Source: Trichomonas vaginalis G3
Lineage: Eukaryota > Parabasalia > Trichomonadida > Trichomonadidae
Direction of reading: 5' to 3'
DNA: 64,000 nt
Assembly (NCBI RefSeq): GCF_026262505.1
Contig: NC_067207.1
Span: forward strand, 23,218,082 to 23,282,081
Below the pieces are notes generated by a model. The model ran no database searches and was not told where the DNA came from. It saw only the letters and a program-made list of their open reading frames with translations. Positions within the stretch are counted from its first letter, which is position 1. Each line of letters begins with the position of its first letter. Position numbers and translations under genes: made by a program. Of this stretch, positions 1-13,020 are shown piece after piece.

Positions 1-42
1 AAAAAGCTAATATTTTAAAAAATTTAAACAATAAATCATCGA

Positions 43-1788
43 TTAAGCGGAAATTTTCTTGGCTGGATTAGGAAAAGCCTCAAGAACGATTGTATCTGTT
101 ACATCGAGCTTGAAAAGGAAATCTTTATCATATTTTCCAAGCATTTTAGCAGGATTGAAGTTGAAGTGGTTGAATCCTTCAACTTTCTTCGCGTTGTTGA
201 AGCATCTTGCGATTCTTGCGAAAATAAGGTCACTTTGAGCGAGAATACTCTGTGGGAAATCGCTCTTAAGGGAGTCTGAGTTAAGAACTGTCTCTCCAAG
301 GTTCGTATGAGCTTCATTTCCTTTTGAATTTACGTTATTAAGCAATTCAAGGGCATAGAAAACGGCCAAAGCAGATGATTCAGTGAGAATATGTGATCCA
401 CTATTGAGATCATCAACCATATCATCAGTAAGTGACTGATCAACATCTGGAAATGCGAAAATGAACTCTCTGATCAATGTACGGAGTTCTTGGAGCTTGT
501 CTTCGCTTGGCTTTGGAATATTGATGCCTTTGAGAACGATTCTTCTTAAAACAGCCGGTTGTTTAAGATATGATTTGTAATGAACACGGAAATCATCACT
601 GGATTTGTCCATACGTGATGTTGTGTCATTCTCTAACATATCTAGTTGTTCAAGAGCAAAGGCGCCAACGGATTGGCACTTTTTGTAAAGTTGAGTGAAA
701 AATGCCGGAGATCTATTCACTCCATCGAAATTTCCTATGATGGACTTGATTACTGGTTCAGCAACGACTATTGTATCACCATTCCTGGCCGCATTTACGA
801 TACTTTTCATCGATGAAAACATTTTCATTGTTCGAAGTTCAGCGATATATGGGGCAGCGTTTCTATCATCGCGTTCTTCTTCTGGTTTCTCTTGCATTTT
901 CCTGGCTACGGCCATCTGTAATGGTGTTGTATACTTTGGAGGTTCATTTGTAGAGATGTAGTCGTAGATTTGCTGGCCAACAGCCCATTTGATGTGGTTG
1001 GGCTTGAGATCTGTAATTGCGAGCTTGTAAATCTTGACAGGATTTAAGTTAATTGGAGAAATTGTTTTTGCAAGGTTTTCGAAGAAGTTTCCGACGAATT
1101 CGTTATACTGTTTAATTACAATTGATGCATGTTCAAGCTTGAGAAGCTGTACTGAGAATAAATCGAGGATTTTTAGTGAACTCTTGATTTGTTCTTCAGA
1201 AAAGCAATTTCCAATCATGGCAAGAAGCTGAAGAGTCTGCAACGGTGCGTTAGATTGATGGACAATGAATTCTGCAGGTAAACTTTTTGCAATTGATTGA
1301 TTCTTCGTAATTCTGTGCATAAGAGCATCACGAGAAGCATGAATATCTGGATTTAATTTATCAGATAAGTCTTTGACTTTTTCTTGAAGCTCAGGACTAA
1401 ATTTAGAAGTAAGTTCTGTAACTCTGAGTTTAAAGTAATCAATTGGGATCATTTCCATAGTGAATAAAGCCACTAACCTTGTAAATGCTTTCTCAAAACC
1501 TGATTCTTTATCAGGATTGATTGAAATAATATATCTTAAGAAATTTCCAATTATTTCTATTGGTTCTTCTGTGACTGTATAGAAGCATGCTGCATTTACA
1601 AATTTTTCATAGAGTTGTTCGTTGTCTTTAAGCAATTCTCCAATTTGTGCGTATGAATGTGTTGGAGTTTTTGGATTTTCTGCGAATTCGATCAATATTT
1701 TGTTGTATTTGTCGAGTTTTTCTGGATTGGGAGTTAAATATTCAGTGATTTCATTCTTTAATATATCAAGACTCGCTGTAGTTGTCAT
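43..1788 (-). CDS. Unrecognised 581-aa helical protein
   Basis: A long intact frame of 581 codons with ordinary codon use, clearly a real gene. I do not recognise the family. The product is rich in Leu, Ile, Lys and Glu, has no signal peptide or membrane segment, and looks entirely alpha-helical, like a HEAT or armadillo-type scaffold. A charged stretch near residues 300-315 (EKPEEERDD) looks like a loop. The start is the first ATG. An imperfect initiator (TCAATT, with A where the consensus wants a pyrimidine) lies about 45 bases upstream. The gene ends close to the window edge and has no near neighbour on its 5' side for nearly 3 kb. Function unknown; cytosolic location is inferred only from the absence of targeting features. 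Confidence 0.8.
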   Translation of the reverse strand: MTTTASLDILKNEITEYLTPNPEKLDKYNKILIEFAENPKTPTHSYAQIGELLKDNEQLYEKFVNAACFYTVTEEPIEIIGNFLRYIISINPDKESGFEKAFTRLVALFTMEMIPIDYFKLRVTELTSKFSPELQEKVKDLSDKLNPDIHASRDALMHRITKNQSIAKSLPAEFIVHQSNAPLQTLQLLAMIGNCFSEEQIKSSLKILDLFSVQLLKLEHASIVIKQYNEFVGNFFENLAKTISPINLNPVKIYKLAITDLKPNHIKWAVGQQIYDYISTNEPPKYTTPLQMAVARKMQEKPEEERDDRNAAPYIAELRTMKMFSSMKSIVNAARNGDTIVVAEPVIKSIIGNFDGVNRSPAFFTQLYKKCQSVGAFALEQLDMLENDTTSRMDKSSDDFRVHYKSYLKQPAVLRRIVLKGINIPKPSEDKLQELRTLIREFIFAFPDVDQSLTDDMVDDLNSGSHILTESSALAVFYALELLNNVNSKGNEAHTNLGETVLNSDSLKSDFPQSILAQSDLIFARIARCFNNAKKVEGFNHFNFNPAKMLGKYDKDFLFKLDVTDTIVLEAFPNPAKKISA

Positions 1789-2066
1789 TCTAGAAAAAAA
1801 TCAAAAAGAAAAAATATTTTTCAAAAAAAATTGACAGAGTTTGTTTGATATTGTGTCACTTTTGATCAAAGAAATTCTTTTGAAAAATAAGTTATTCGAC
1901 CAATTATTGGGGATTTTTGTTGGATAAAATTTGATGATATAATGTCCACTCCTTAAATCATTAATAAAATCTCGATTTTATAAATTTTGTAAAAAAAAAA
2001 TTCAAAATGTAAAGGTAGTCTCACGAAAATACGTTATTTTCCCGATGCCTTGGAAGCAGCTTTGCA

Positions 2067-2085
2067 GGTTACCCGTAAGGTAACC
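2067..2085. repeat. Short perfect hairpin
   Basis: Perfect 7-bp inverted repeat GGTTACC / GGTAACC with a 5-base loop, embedded in a locally GC-richer patch of otherwise AT-rich DNA. No gene next to it explains it; function unknown. Confidence 0.5.
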
Positions 2086-3664
2086 AGTAGAAGTTTCTGA
2101 GCAAGGATGAAGAAGATTAAAGAGCCTTTTTATTGCAAACGCTATATTTGTAAGTGTCTTTGTAGAACTTCTCATAAATTCAAAGATTTCCAAAAACGAA
2201 TTTTTCGATTTTGATATAATAAATGATATTTAAACAAATTATAGATGTGTTTGCAATTAAAAAAATCCGAGTTAACTACAATATCTTCAATTTTTGTCGT
2301 TCACTTTTTCATGTCATACTGATAGCAAGAATACTCACCCAATTTGGTTACACTTCATGATAGTTTGAAGTAAAAAAATGCCACAGTTTTTTTTATTTGA
2401 TATCGTTATCTAAATTTTGTACAGAAATGAAATAAATTATAATATGAAACGTGTGTTATTATGCTTGTTGGGAAACAATCCAATACTTATGTCTGAATGA
2501 AATGATTATTTCTACGAGATTTTTCATATTCAGCTAATAATGCTATCAAAATCAAATAACAATAAAAAGTTATTTTGTACATAATGTAACTTAATCTTTA
2601 ATACTATATAGAACTTCGAAATACGACTAAACGGTGCGAGTTACGCGATTAAATAACTTTTTTTCGATCGAAACTTGAAAGTGAGGATAACTCAATGGGT
2701 AGGGGTATGGGTTCGAGTTTTTCTATTGGGCAACTATTTTTTTCTTTTCATTGTTTCAGCATTTTTTTATGCGATTATGCATAATTATTTGATTTCCTAT
2801 ATATTCAATAATAAATTTGTTCCGAACTCTTAACAAATAAATAAATTTTTAGAATATTTAAATTTATAGCTCCCTACATTAATATAAAGTGTTCGAATAG
2901 TTCATATATAGTTTCTTTAAAATAATTTGTTTCATTTTAAATTGGTTTGGCACAATGCTTGACATAACATGCACAAAGCTATGCCATTTTAAAATATGTA
3001 TATCAATCAAGCCGATTAAGTCCATCCTAAACGAAAATCATCGATACTCATGAATTTATGATAGTCGTTCTTGATATAATTGCGCGTTTTAAAAAATGCT
3101 TACTTTTGAACACAGAACTTATCTATCCATATTTATCAATGAAAGTTTATAAGATGCATTAATGACAAAACCTTACTTTATCAATTATAATCTTATCGTA
3201 AATTTCAAACTACAATACTGTGGGGCAAATATTAAATAACCACTATGTTGCGGATTTTATGTAAGTCTGCAAACTGTAAAATGTAATTAAACACAAATAA
3301 AAAAAAAATGTAAATTTTAATCGAGAAATTTAGCAATCTTGAAAGCCTTGATCGGCATCTTTTACAAGATGTCAGTAATGCATATTCAATAACTATGAAA
3401 ATCTAGCCAAGCATGGATTTTTTTCGAAAAAAAATTGTATTAAATTTCATTTTTCATTCTTTATACAAGTTTTAACCTTTGGTGCAATTATATCCTATCG
3501 CAAATGCATTATTGACGTTATTACTTGGATACTTCTTCATAACGCTAAATCTTCAAATTAGTTATGTGTTTGTTACTAATAGAAGTTGGAAAGGTATTAA
3601 AAAAGGAAATGTTAATAAATATACATGTTTAATTAAAAAACAAACAAGAATAAATTAAATAATT

Positions 3665-3889
3665 TTATTTCTTAGGAAAGTCTAAGTTTTGTAATAGATA
3701 AATTGCTTTTTGTGTCTCTTCTTCATCAATTTCTGGATGTTGATTCTCAGGTGGCGGACTAATTAAAACATCATGGGCAATATCAAACCATTGTTTTAGT
3801 TCGTTGGCAGAAGGAAAATGATCTTCTTGTATTGGCGTTATTAATGATTGAAAATCATCAGTTGATTCTGCATTTTGGGAATTTTCCAA
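3665..3889 (-). pseudogene. Possible remnant of a small acidic protein gene
   Basis: The frame encodes about 75 residues rich in Glu, Asp, Pro and Gln and ends LDFPKK followed by TAA. That composition is more protein-like than random AT-rich DNA. There is no in-frame ATG: the frame opens after a stop codon, and the nearest plausible start (MRSECLNN, about 70 bases upstream) is in a different frame. It could be a gene fragment, a frameshifted small gene, or chance. No family is recognised. Confidence 0.2.
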
Positions 3890-4640
3890 ATTTTCATTTG
3901 GAAAATTTGAATTTTGAGATATTGTTTAAGCACTCAGATCTCATTTTTAAAATATCTGCACCAAATTCTTACATCTGATAATTTTCATGTGTAACCAATG
4001 TTTCCCAATCCATTTGCCATACCCTACTAATCGCAAATTCATTCCCTTTAATTTTGTATTAAATTTAAATTCCAATCTTAATTTCTACATTATTTATGCT
4101 AACCCTTTAAATTTTGTTCTTATTTATTCACCCTCAGATACAAATTTATTTAGAATGTATTCCTCTGAGGTCTATATTTGTATTCGAAAATAAAATCTTT
4201 AAAACTCTCTAAGTTATCATTTTCTCTTCAGATATCTAATATTTTTCTAATGACATAACTACTTTGGACGCATATCCAAATTCCAAAAAAAATATGGAAA
4301 AAATAAAAATGAAATTGAAAAATACAATTTTTGATATGTAAAAAGAGATTTTGAAAAAAATTGGGAAAAAGAGTATCTAATAAAATTGTTTGAGATCTAT
4401 GTAGACATAGTTTTTACATTAAAAAATCAATAATATTGAAATTGATCTGAATATATCTTTTTTTTTAAGTTTGAATGCATTAATCTCAAAGCATTTGATA
4501 AAATACTGGTTTTATTTCAAAATTCTAAATAATTTGTAATTAGATCTTTATGATGTAATTTAATTTTAAACAAGTACAGATAAAGAGAATCATAATAAAG
4601 GTGATCTATATTGCTTAAGTAAAATTGAGTATAATAGATC

Positions 4641-7600
4641 GATCTTAGCAACAAGATCTGAGGAAGTAGATTTGAGAGTCGAGAGTTTAGATCTTAGCAA
4701 CAAGATCTGAGGAAGTAGATCTTAGCAACAAGATCTGAGGAAGTAGATTTGAGAGTCGAGAGTTTGATCTTAGCAACAAATCTGAGGAAGTAGATCTTAG
4801 CAACAAGATCTGAGGAAGTAGATTTGAGAGTCGAGAGTTTGGATCTTAGCAACAAGATCTGAGGAAGTAGATCTTAGCAACAAGATCTGAGGAAATAGAT
4901 TTGAGAGTCGAGAGTTTGGATCTTAGCAACAAGATCTGAGGAAGTAGATTTGAGAGTCGAGAGTTTGGATCTTAGCAACAATATCTGAGGAAGTAGATCT
5001 TAGCAACAAGATCTGAGGAAGTAGATTTGAGAGTCGAGAGTTTATCTTAGCAACAAGATCTGAGGAAGTAGATTTGAGAGTCGAGAGTTTGGATCTTAGC
5101 AACAAGATCTGAGGAAGTAGATCTTAGCAACAAGATCTGAGGAAGTAGATTTGAGAGTCGAGAGTTTGGATCTTAGCAACAAGATCTGAGGAAGTAGATT
5201 TGAGAGTCGAGAGTTTGGATCTTAGCAACAATATCTGAGGAAGTAGATCTTAGCAACAAGATCTGAGGAAGTAGATTTGAGAGTCGAGAGTTTAGATCTT
5301 AGCAACAATATCTGAGGAAGTAGATTTGAGAGTCGAGAGTTTGGATCTTAGCAACAATATCTGAGGAAGTAGATTTGAGAGTCGAGAGTTTGGATCTTAG
5401 CAACAATATCTGAGGAAGTAGATCTTAGCAACAAGATCTGAGGAAGTAGATTTGAGAGTCGAGAGTTTGGATCTTAGCAACAAGATCTGAGGAAGTAGAT
5501 TTGAGAGTCGAGAGTTTGGATCTTAGCAACAATATCTGAGGAAGTAGATCTTAGCAACAAGATCTGAGGAAGTAGATTTGAGAGTCGAGAGTTTGGATCT
5601 TAGCAACAATACTGAGGAAGTAGATTTGAGAGTCGAGAGTTGGATCTTAGCTACAACAGAGATCTTAGCAACAAGATCTGAGAAGTAGAGTCAGATCAGC
5701 AACATATTGAGGAAGTAGATTTGAGAGTCGAGAGTTTGGATCTTAGCAACAAGATCTGAGGAAGTAGATTTGAGAGTCGAGAGTTTGGATCTTAGCAACA
5801 ATATCTGAGGAAGTAGATCTTAGCAACAAGATCTGAGGAAGTAGATTTGAGAGTCGAGAGTTTGGATCTTAGCAACAAGATCTGAGGAAGTAGATTTGAG
5901 AGTCGAGAGTTTGGATCTTAGCAACAAGATCTGAGGAAGTAGATTTGAGAGTCGAGAGTTTGGATCTAAGCAACAAGATTGAGGAAGTAGATTTGAGAGT
6001 CGAGAGTTTGGATCTTAGCAACAAGATCTGAGGAAGTAGATCTTTAGCAACAAGATCTGAGGAAGTAGATTTGAGAGTCGAGAGTTAGATCTTAGAACAA
6101 GATCTGAGGAAGTAGATTTGAGAGTCGAGAGTTTGGATCTTAGCAACAGATCTGAGGAAGTAGATCTTAGCAAAGATCTGAGGAAGTAGATTTGAGAGTC
6201 GAGAGTTTAGATCTTAGCAACAAGATCTGAGGAATAGATTTGAGAGTCGAGAGTTTGGATCTTAGCAAACAAGATCTTGAGGAAGTAGTCTTAGCAACAA
6301 GATCTGAGGAAATAGATTTGAGAGTCGAGAGTTTGGATCTTAGCAACAATATCTGAGGAAGTAGATTTTGAGAGTCGAGAGTTTGGATCTTAGCAACAAG
6401 ATCTGAGGAAGTAGATTTGAGAGTCGAGAGTTTGGATCTTAGCAACAGATCTGAGGAAGTAGATTTGAGAGTCGAGAGTTTGGATCTTAGCAACAATATC
6501 TGAGGAAGTAGATCTTAGCAACAAGATCTGAGGAAGTAGATTTGAGAGTCGAGAGTTTGGATCTTAGCAACAATATCTGAAAGTAGATTTGAGAGTCGAG
6601 AGTTTGGATCTTAGCAACAAGATCTGAGGAAGTAGATTTGAGAGTCGAGAGTTTGGATCTTAGCAACAAGATCTGAGGAAGTAGATCTTAGCAACAAGAT
6701 CTGAGGAAGTAGATTTGAGAGTCGAGAGTTTAGATCTTAGCAACAATATCTGAGGAAGTAGATCTTAGCAACAAGATCTGAGGAAGTAGATTTGAGAGTC
6801 GAGAGTTTTGGATCTTAGCAACAAGATCTGAGAGAAGTAGATTTGAGAGTCGAGAGTTTGGATCTTAGCAACAATATCTGAGGAAGTAGATTTGAGAGTC
6901 GAGAGTTTAGATCTTAGCAACAATATCTGAGGAAGTAGATCTTAGCAACAAGATCTGAGGAAGTAGATTTGAGAGTCGAGAGTTTGGATCTTAGCAACAA
7001 GATCTGAGGAAGTAGATTTGAGAGTCGAGAGTTTGGATCTTAGCAACAAGATCTGAGGAAGTAGATTTGAGAGTCGAGAGTTTGGATCTTAGCAACAAGA
7101 TCTGGAAGTAGATTTGAGAGTCGAGAGTTTGGATCTTAGCAACAAGATCTGAGGAAGTAGATCTTAGCAACAATATCTGAGGAAGTAGATTTGAGAGTCG
7201 AGAGTTTGGATCTTAGCAACAATATCTGAGGAAGTAGATCTTAGCAACAAGATCTGAGGAAGTAGATTTGAGAGTCGAGAGTTTGGATCTTAGCAACAAG
7301 ATCTGAGGAAGTAGATCTTAGCAACAAGATCTGAGGAAGTAGATTTGAGAGTCGAGAGTTTGGATCTTAGCAACAATATCTGAGGAAGTAGATCTTAGCA
7401 ACAAGATCTGAGGAAGTAGATTTGAGAGTCGAGAGTTTGGATCTTAGCAACAAGATCTGAGGAAGTAGATTTGAGAGTCGAGAGTTTGGATCTTAGCAAC
7501 AAGATCTGAGGAAGTAGATCTTAGCAACAAGATCTGAGGAAGTAGATTTGAGAGTCGAGAGTTTAGATCTTAGCAACAATATCTGAGGAAGTAGATTTGA

Positions 7601-10600
7601 GAGTCGAGAGTTTGGATCTTAGCAACAAGATCTGAGGAAGTAGATCTTAGCAACAAGATCTGAGGAAGTAGATTTGAGAGTCGAGAGTTTAGATCTTAGC
7701 AACAAGATCTGAGGAAGTAGATTTGAGAGTCGAGAGTTTGGATCTTAGCAACAAGATCTGAGGAAGTAGATCTTAGCAACAAGATCTGAGGAAGTAGATT
7801 TGAGAGTCGAGAGTTTGGATCTTAGCAACAATATCTGAGGAAGTAGATTTGAGAGTCGAGAGTTTGGATCTTAGCAACAAGATCTGAGGAAGTAGATCTT
7901 AGCAACAAGATCTGAGGAAGTAGATTTGAGAGTCGAGAGTTTGGATCTTAGCAACAAGATCTGAGGAAGTAGATTTGAGAGTCGAGAGTTTGGATCTTAG
8001 CAACAATATCTGAGGAAGTAGATTTGAGAGTCGAGAGTTTGGATCTTAGCAACAATATCTGAGGAAGTAGATCTTAGCAACAAGATCTGAGGAAGTAGAT
8101 TTGAGAGTCGAGAGTTTGGATCTTAGCAACAAGATCTGAGGAAGTAGATCTTAGCAACAAGATCTGAGGAAGTAGATTTGAGAGTCGAGAGTTTGGATCT
8201 TAGCAACAAGATCTGAGGAAGTAGATTTGAGAGTCGAGAGTTTGGATCTTAGCAACAAGATCTGAGGAAGTAGATCTTAGCAACAAGATCTGAGGAAGTA
8301 GATTTGAGAGTCGAGAGTTTAGATCTTAGCAACAATATCTGAGGAAGTAGATTTGAGAGTCGAGAGTTTAGATCTTAGCAACAAGATCTGAGGAAGTAGA
8401 TCTTAGCAACAAGATCTGAGGAAGTAGATTTGAGAGTCGAGAGTTTAGATCTTAGCAACAAGATCTGAGGAAGTAGATCTTAGCAACAAGATCTGAGGAA
8501 ATAGATTTGAGAGTCGAGAGTTTGGATCTTAGCAACAAGATCTGAGGAAATAGATTTGAGAGTCGAGAGTTTGGATCTTAGCAACAAGATCTGAGGAAAT
8601 AGATTTGAGAGTCGAGAGTTTAGATCTTAGCAACAAGATCTGAGGAAGTAGATCTTAGCAACAATATCTGAGGAAGTAGATCTTAGCAACAAGATCTGAG
8701 GAAGTAGATTTGAGAGTCGAGAGTTTGGATCTTAGCAACAAGATCTGAGGAAATAGATTTGAGAGTCGAGAGTTTAGATCTTAGCAACAATATCTGAGGA
8801 AGTAGATCTTAGCAACAATATCTGAGGAAGTAGATCTTAGCAACAAGATCTGAGGAAATAGATTTGAGAGTCGAGAGTTTGGATCTTAGCAACAATATCT
8901 GAGGAAGTAGATTTGAGAGTCGAGAGTTTGGATCTTAGCAACAATATCTGAGGAAGTAGATCTTAGCAACAAGATCTGAGGAAGTAGATTTGAGAGTCGA
9001 GAGTTTGGATCTTAGCAACAAGATCTGAGGAAGTAGATTTGAGAGTCGAGAGTTTGGATCTTAGCAACAATATCTGAGGAAGTAGATTTGAGAGTCGAGA
9101 GTTTGGATCTTAGCAACAATATCTGAGGAAGTAGATCTTAGCAACAAGATCTGAGGAAGTAGATTTGAGAGTCGAGAGTTTGGATCTTAGCAACAATATC
9201 TGAGGAAGTAGATCTTAGCAACAATATCTGAGGAAGTAGATCTTAGCAACAAGATCTGAGGAAGTAGATTTGAGAGTCGAGAGTTTGGATCTTAGCAACA
9301 AGATCTGAGGAAGTAGATCTTAGCAACAAGATCTGAGGAAGTAGATTTGAGAGTCGAGAGTTTGGATCTTAGCAACAAGATCTGAGGAAGTAGATTTGAG
9401 AGTCGAGAGTTTGGATCTTAGCAACAATATCTGAGGAAGTAGATTTGAGAGTCGAGAGTTTAGATCTTAGCAACAATATCTGAGGAAGTAGATCTTAGCA
9501 ACAAGATCTGAGGAAGTAGATTTGAGAGTCGAGAGTTTGGATCTTAGCAACAATATCTGAGGAAGTAGATTTGAGAGTCGAGAGTTTGGATCTTAGCAAC
9601 AAGATCTGAGGAAGTAGATCTTAGCAACAAGATCTGAGGAAATAGATTTGAGAGTCGAGAGTTTGGATCTTAGCAACAATATCTGAGGAAGTAGATTTGA
9701 GAGTCGAGAGTTTGGATCTTAGCAACAAGATCTGAGGAAGTAGATTTGAGAGTCGAGAGTTTGGATCTTAGCAACAAGATCTGAGGAAGTAGATTTGAGA
9801 GTCGAGAGTTTGGATCTTAGCAACAATATCTGAGGAAATAGATTTGAGAGTCGAGAGTTTGGATCTTAGCAACAAGATCTGAGGAAGTAGATTTGAGAGT
9901 CGAGAGTTTGGATCTTAGCAACAAGATCTGAGGAAGTAGATCTTAGCAACAAGATCTGAGGAAATAGATTTGAGAGTCGAGAGTTTGGATCTTAGCAACA
10001 ATATCTGAGGAAATAGATTTGAGAGTCGAGAGTTTGGATCTTAGCAACAAGATCTGAGGAAGTAGATTTGAGAGTCGAGAGTTTGGATCTTAGCAACAAG
10101 ATCTGAGGAAGTAGATTTGAGAGTCGAGAGTTTGGATCTTAGCAACAAGATCTGAGGAAGTAGATTTGAGAGTCGAGAGTTTGGATCTTAGCAACAATAT
10201 CTGAGGAAGTAGATCTTAGCAACAAGATCTGAGGAAGTAGATTTGAGAGTCGAGAGTTTGGATCTTAGCAACAAGATCTGAGGAAGTAGATTTGAGAGTC
10301 GAGAGTTTGGATCTTAGCAACAAGATCTGAGGAAGTAGATTTGAGAGTCGAGAGTTTGGATCTTAGCAACAATATCTGAGGAAGTAGATCTTAGCAACAA
10401 GATCTGAGGAAGTAGATTTGAGAGTCGAGAGTTTGGATCTTAGCAACAATATCTGAGGAAGTAGATCTTAGCAACAAGATCTGAGGAAGTAGATTTGAGA
10501 GTCGAGAGTTTGGATCTTAGCAACAAGATCTGAGGAAGTAGATTTGAGAGTCGAGAGTTTGGATCTTAGCAACAAGATCTGAGGAAGTAGATTTGAGAGT

Positions 10601-11311
10601 CGAGAGTTTGGATCTTAGCAACAATATCTGAGGAAGTAGATCTTAGCAACAAGATCTGAGGAAGTAGATTTGAGAGTCGAGAGTTTGGATCTTAGCAACA
10701 AGATCTGAGGAAGTAGATTTGAGAGTCGAGAGTTTGGATCTTAGCAACAAGATCTGAGGAAGTAGATCTTAGCAACAAGATCTGAGGAAGTAGATTTGAG
10801 AGTCGAGAGTTTGGATCTTAGCAACAATATCTGAGGAAGTAGATCTTAGCAACAAGATCTGAGGAAGTAGATTTGAGAGTCGAGAGTTTAGATCTTAGCA
10901 ACAATATCTGAGGAAGTAGATCTTAGCAACAAGATCTGAGGAAGTAGATTTGAGAGTCGAGAGTTTGGATCTAAGCAACAAGATCTGAGGAAGTAGATTT
11001 GAGAGTCGAGAGTTTGGATCTTAGCAACAAGATCTGAGGAAGTAGATTTGAAAGTCGAGAGTTTGGATCTTAGCAACTAGATCTGAGGAAATAGATTTGA
11101 GAGTCGAGAGTTTGGATCTTAGCAACAAGATCTGAGGAAGTAGATTTGAGAGTCGAGAGTTTGGATCTTAGCAACAAGATCTGAGGAAGTAGATCTTAGC
11201 AACAATATCTGAGGAAATAGATTTGAGAGTCGAGAGTTTGGATCTTAGCAACAAGATCTGAGGAAGTAGATTTGAAAGTCGAGAGTTTGGATCTTAGCAA
11301 CTAGATCTGAG
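4641..11311. repeat. 6.7-kb satellite built from two words of 28 and 21 bp
   Basis: The array is composed of word A (28 bp, beginning GATCTTAGCAAC) and word B (21 bp, GATTTGAGAGTCGAGAGTTTG, last base G or A). They are strung together mainly as AB (49 bp) and AAB (77 bp), with some AAAB; I estimate about 110 B words. Word A with its preceding base contains the inverted repeat AGATCTT / AAGATCT around a 6-base loop, so each canonical A can fold into a hairpin. A common variant (AATATCT) breaks one pair and occurs mostly as the first A of an AA doublet. Since 49 and 77 are not multiples of 3, the short frames across the array keep changing frame and do not look coding. The stretch at about 5600-6360 has more single-base indels and truncated words than the rest. 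The array ends abruptly inside an A word. Confidence 0.95.
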
Positions 11312-13020
11312 AGTTTTATCATTTCCGGCATATTGGGCCGAAAAGGAGTGATCCGCGTAAGTATGAAAAAAAGTGAATTTTGTTGTATGGTGTTTTTTAT
11401 TATATCCGTTTCTCTCACAATTTTCAATAAATATTATTGTTCAAACGGAAATATAAATAAACAATTCAAAAATAAAAATGTAAATGTAAATTGAAAATGT
11501 ATTATAAACATGCTAAAAAGCGTATTTTTAAACTTAAAGGAAAAATGAAATTTCGTAAAAATGAGCATGATGTTTGATAAGGGAGTTTTAATTTTTTTTT
11601 TCAAAAAAATTAAGGAACTTAAATTGAGATTATCAGGCTATGTAGTGGTATTTTTACGATCTGACTGCAGAAATCGAATCAGCGAGACCCGAAGATTCAT
11701 ATTCCGCCGGAAAAATAGGGTTTCGAGGCGTAGATAGGGATAAAAAGATGCTTTAAGAAGATCTCAGTAGAAATATGGTTTATAAGAGGATATAGGTCAG
11801 GATATAAGATTATGAAAATTGAAGAAGTGAATTATCAAGATGTATTTATGAGTAAACTATATTGTTTTAAGCTATCTAAATCTGTTTTGATATAAATTAA
11901 AGCGTATACTTATGCAAAATGCGAAATTTAAATTAATACTTTTTTTTGCTATTTGGACACAAAGCTAACAATCCATCCAATAAATGACGTATACCTAGCG
12001 AGATGAAGCATTTTAACATGAAAGACAAGAAAATCTGATTACTTGTGTTGAAAGTTTCTGTATTTCGTCTTCTTGCAAACACAGCGTTCAGATGCAGAAG
12101 AAAATGCAGCCGTAATGACGCAAAAAGACACTAAAATAAATTGGAGAATTTCTGTAAAGTTTTTACTGAGCTTTGTTATTGAACCCGAATTTATTGCTGA
12201 GTGACAGGATATTAAATCTACGACATTCATGAGTAATTGTTATCAAATTGTCAATAAATTATGTTGAAGATGGTTTAAATGTCTTCGAAGGCATGAAATT
12301 AGATCCTAAATCTGTTTGAGTTAATAAAAGAGAACAAATGTTGAAAGAGTTGTCATATTGCCTACAAAATTTTCAAACATTTGCATTGAGACAATGTGAA
12401 AAAATGATGTCCAAAATACCTTTACTAAAATATTTTTAATTTGAATCATAACAAGGAAAAACAATAATGGCAGAATAAGAAAAAAAAACAAAGATGTTAT
12501 GATTTGAACAGTTGCCTTTTAGATTCAAAAAGAGCATAGTGTTCCCAATCACTACACTACCTTCCTTTCTGATAAAAAGCTGAATAATTAGTATTTAATG
12601 AATTCTCCAACTTGGGGATTTGCGGCTTTTCCAAAATCTGTTATGATAGTTCTATATAGCAATTGATATATAATATGTTTTTTATAATCAAATAATTTTT
12701 TAGTCCAGATAAATTTTTTAAAATTTCAAAGTCTTTCCATTCTACTAACGCTCTTCACATCCATATTCTTTACCATATATGTAATATAACGCCTTATTTT
12801 AATTCCCATGTTTACGATTTATTTGTCGAAAAACTGTCTTGCCCATTAACATCTCGCGAAAATTTTCGACTTTTTGAATGGCCGTTTTCAAGATCTCAAA
12901 AACTGTGGGATATTTTTTACAAAGCTAATCGACATTTATTTACCACATATATGTACTATACAATGCACCTGGTTTCATCGAATTTTTACCGTCAGTTTTC
13001 TCGTGAGACTACCTTTCAAA
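11312..13020. other. Intergenic region, no convincing gene
   Basis: About 1.7 kb between the satellite and the first BTB gene. A slightly GC-richer patch around 11640-11760 might be old coding sequence, but no frame is open. A 63-codon minus-strand frame near 12039-12230 includes one hydrophobic stretch but lacks an initiator box and other support. The frame of the BTB gene runs upstream to 12874, but that extension is low-complexity leader-like sequence. Confidence 0.5.

Larger units (their letters stand above)
1789..4640. other. Gene-poor AT-rich intergenic region
   Basis: About 2.8 kb with no convincing gene. It holds one short perfect hairpin (listed separately), a tRNA-like pair of A-box and B-box motifs near 2688-2720 that lie too close together for a tRNA, and a short minus-strand frame near 3665-3900 with protein-like composition but no ATG. 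It leads directly into the satellite array. Confidence 0.6.

Noticed and set aside
2688-2720. tRNA-like A and B boxes (TAACTCAATGGG and GGTTCGAGTTT)
   Set aside because: The boxes are only about 10 bases apart, no anticodon arm fits between them, and the acceptor stem does not pair. At most a fragment of an old tRNA or SINE.
4641-11311. Short minus-strand frames in the satellite (LLRSKLSTLKST-type), and a possible CRISPR array
   Set aside because: Unit lengths of 49 and 77 are not multiples of 3, so the frames break repeatedly. There are no unique spacers: both words are repeats, so this is a satellite and not CRISPR.
12039-12230. 63-codon frame with one hydrophobic stretch
   Set aside because: No promoter-like element and no recognisable similarity; likely chance.
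12874-13020. Upstream extension of the first BTB gene
   Set aside because: Not matched by the paralogue, and of leader-like composition; the BTB fold begins right after the ATG at 13021.
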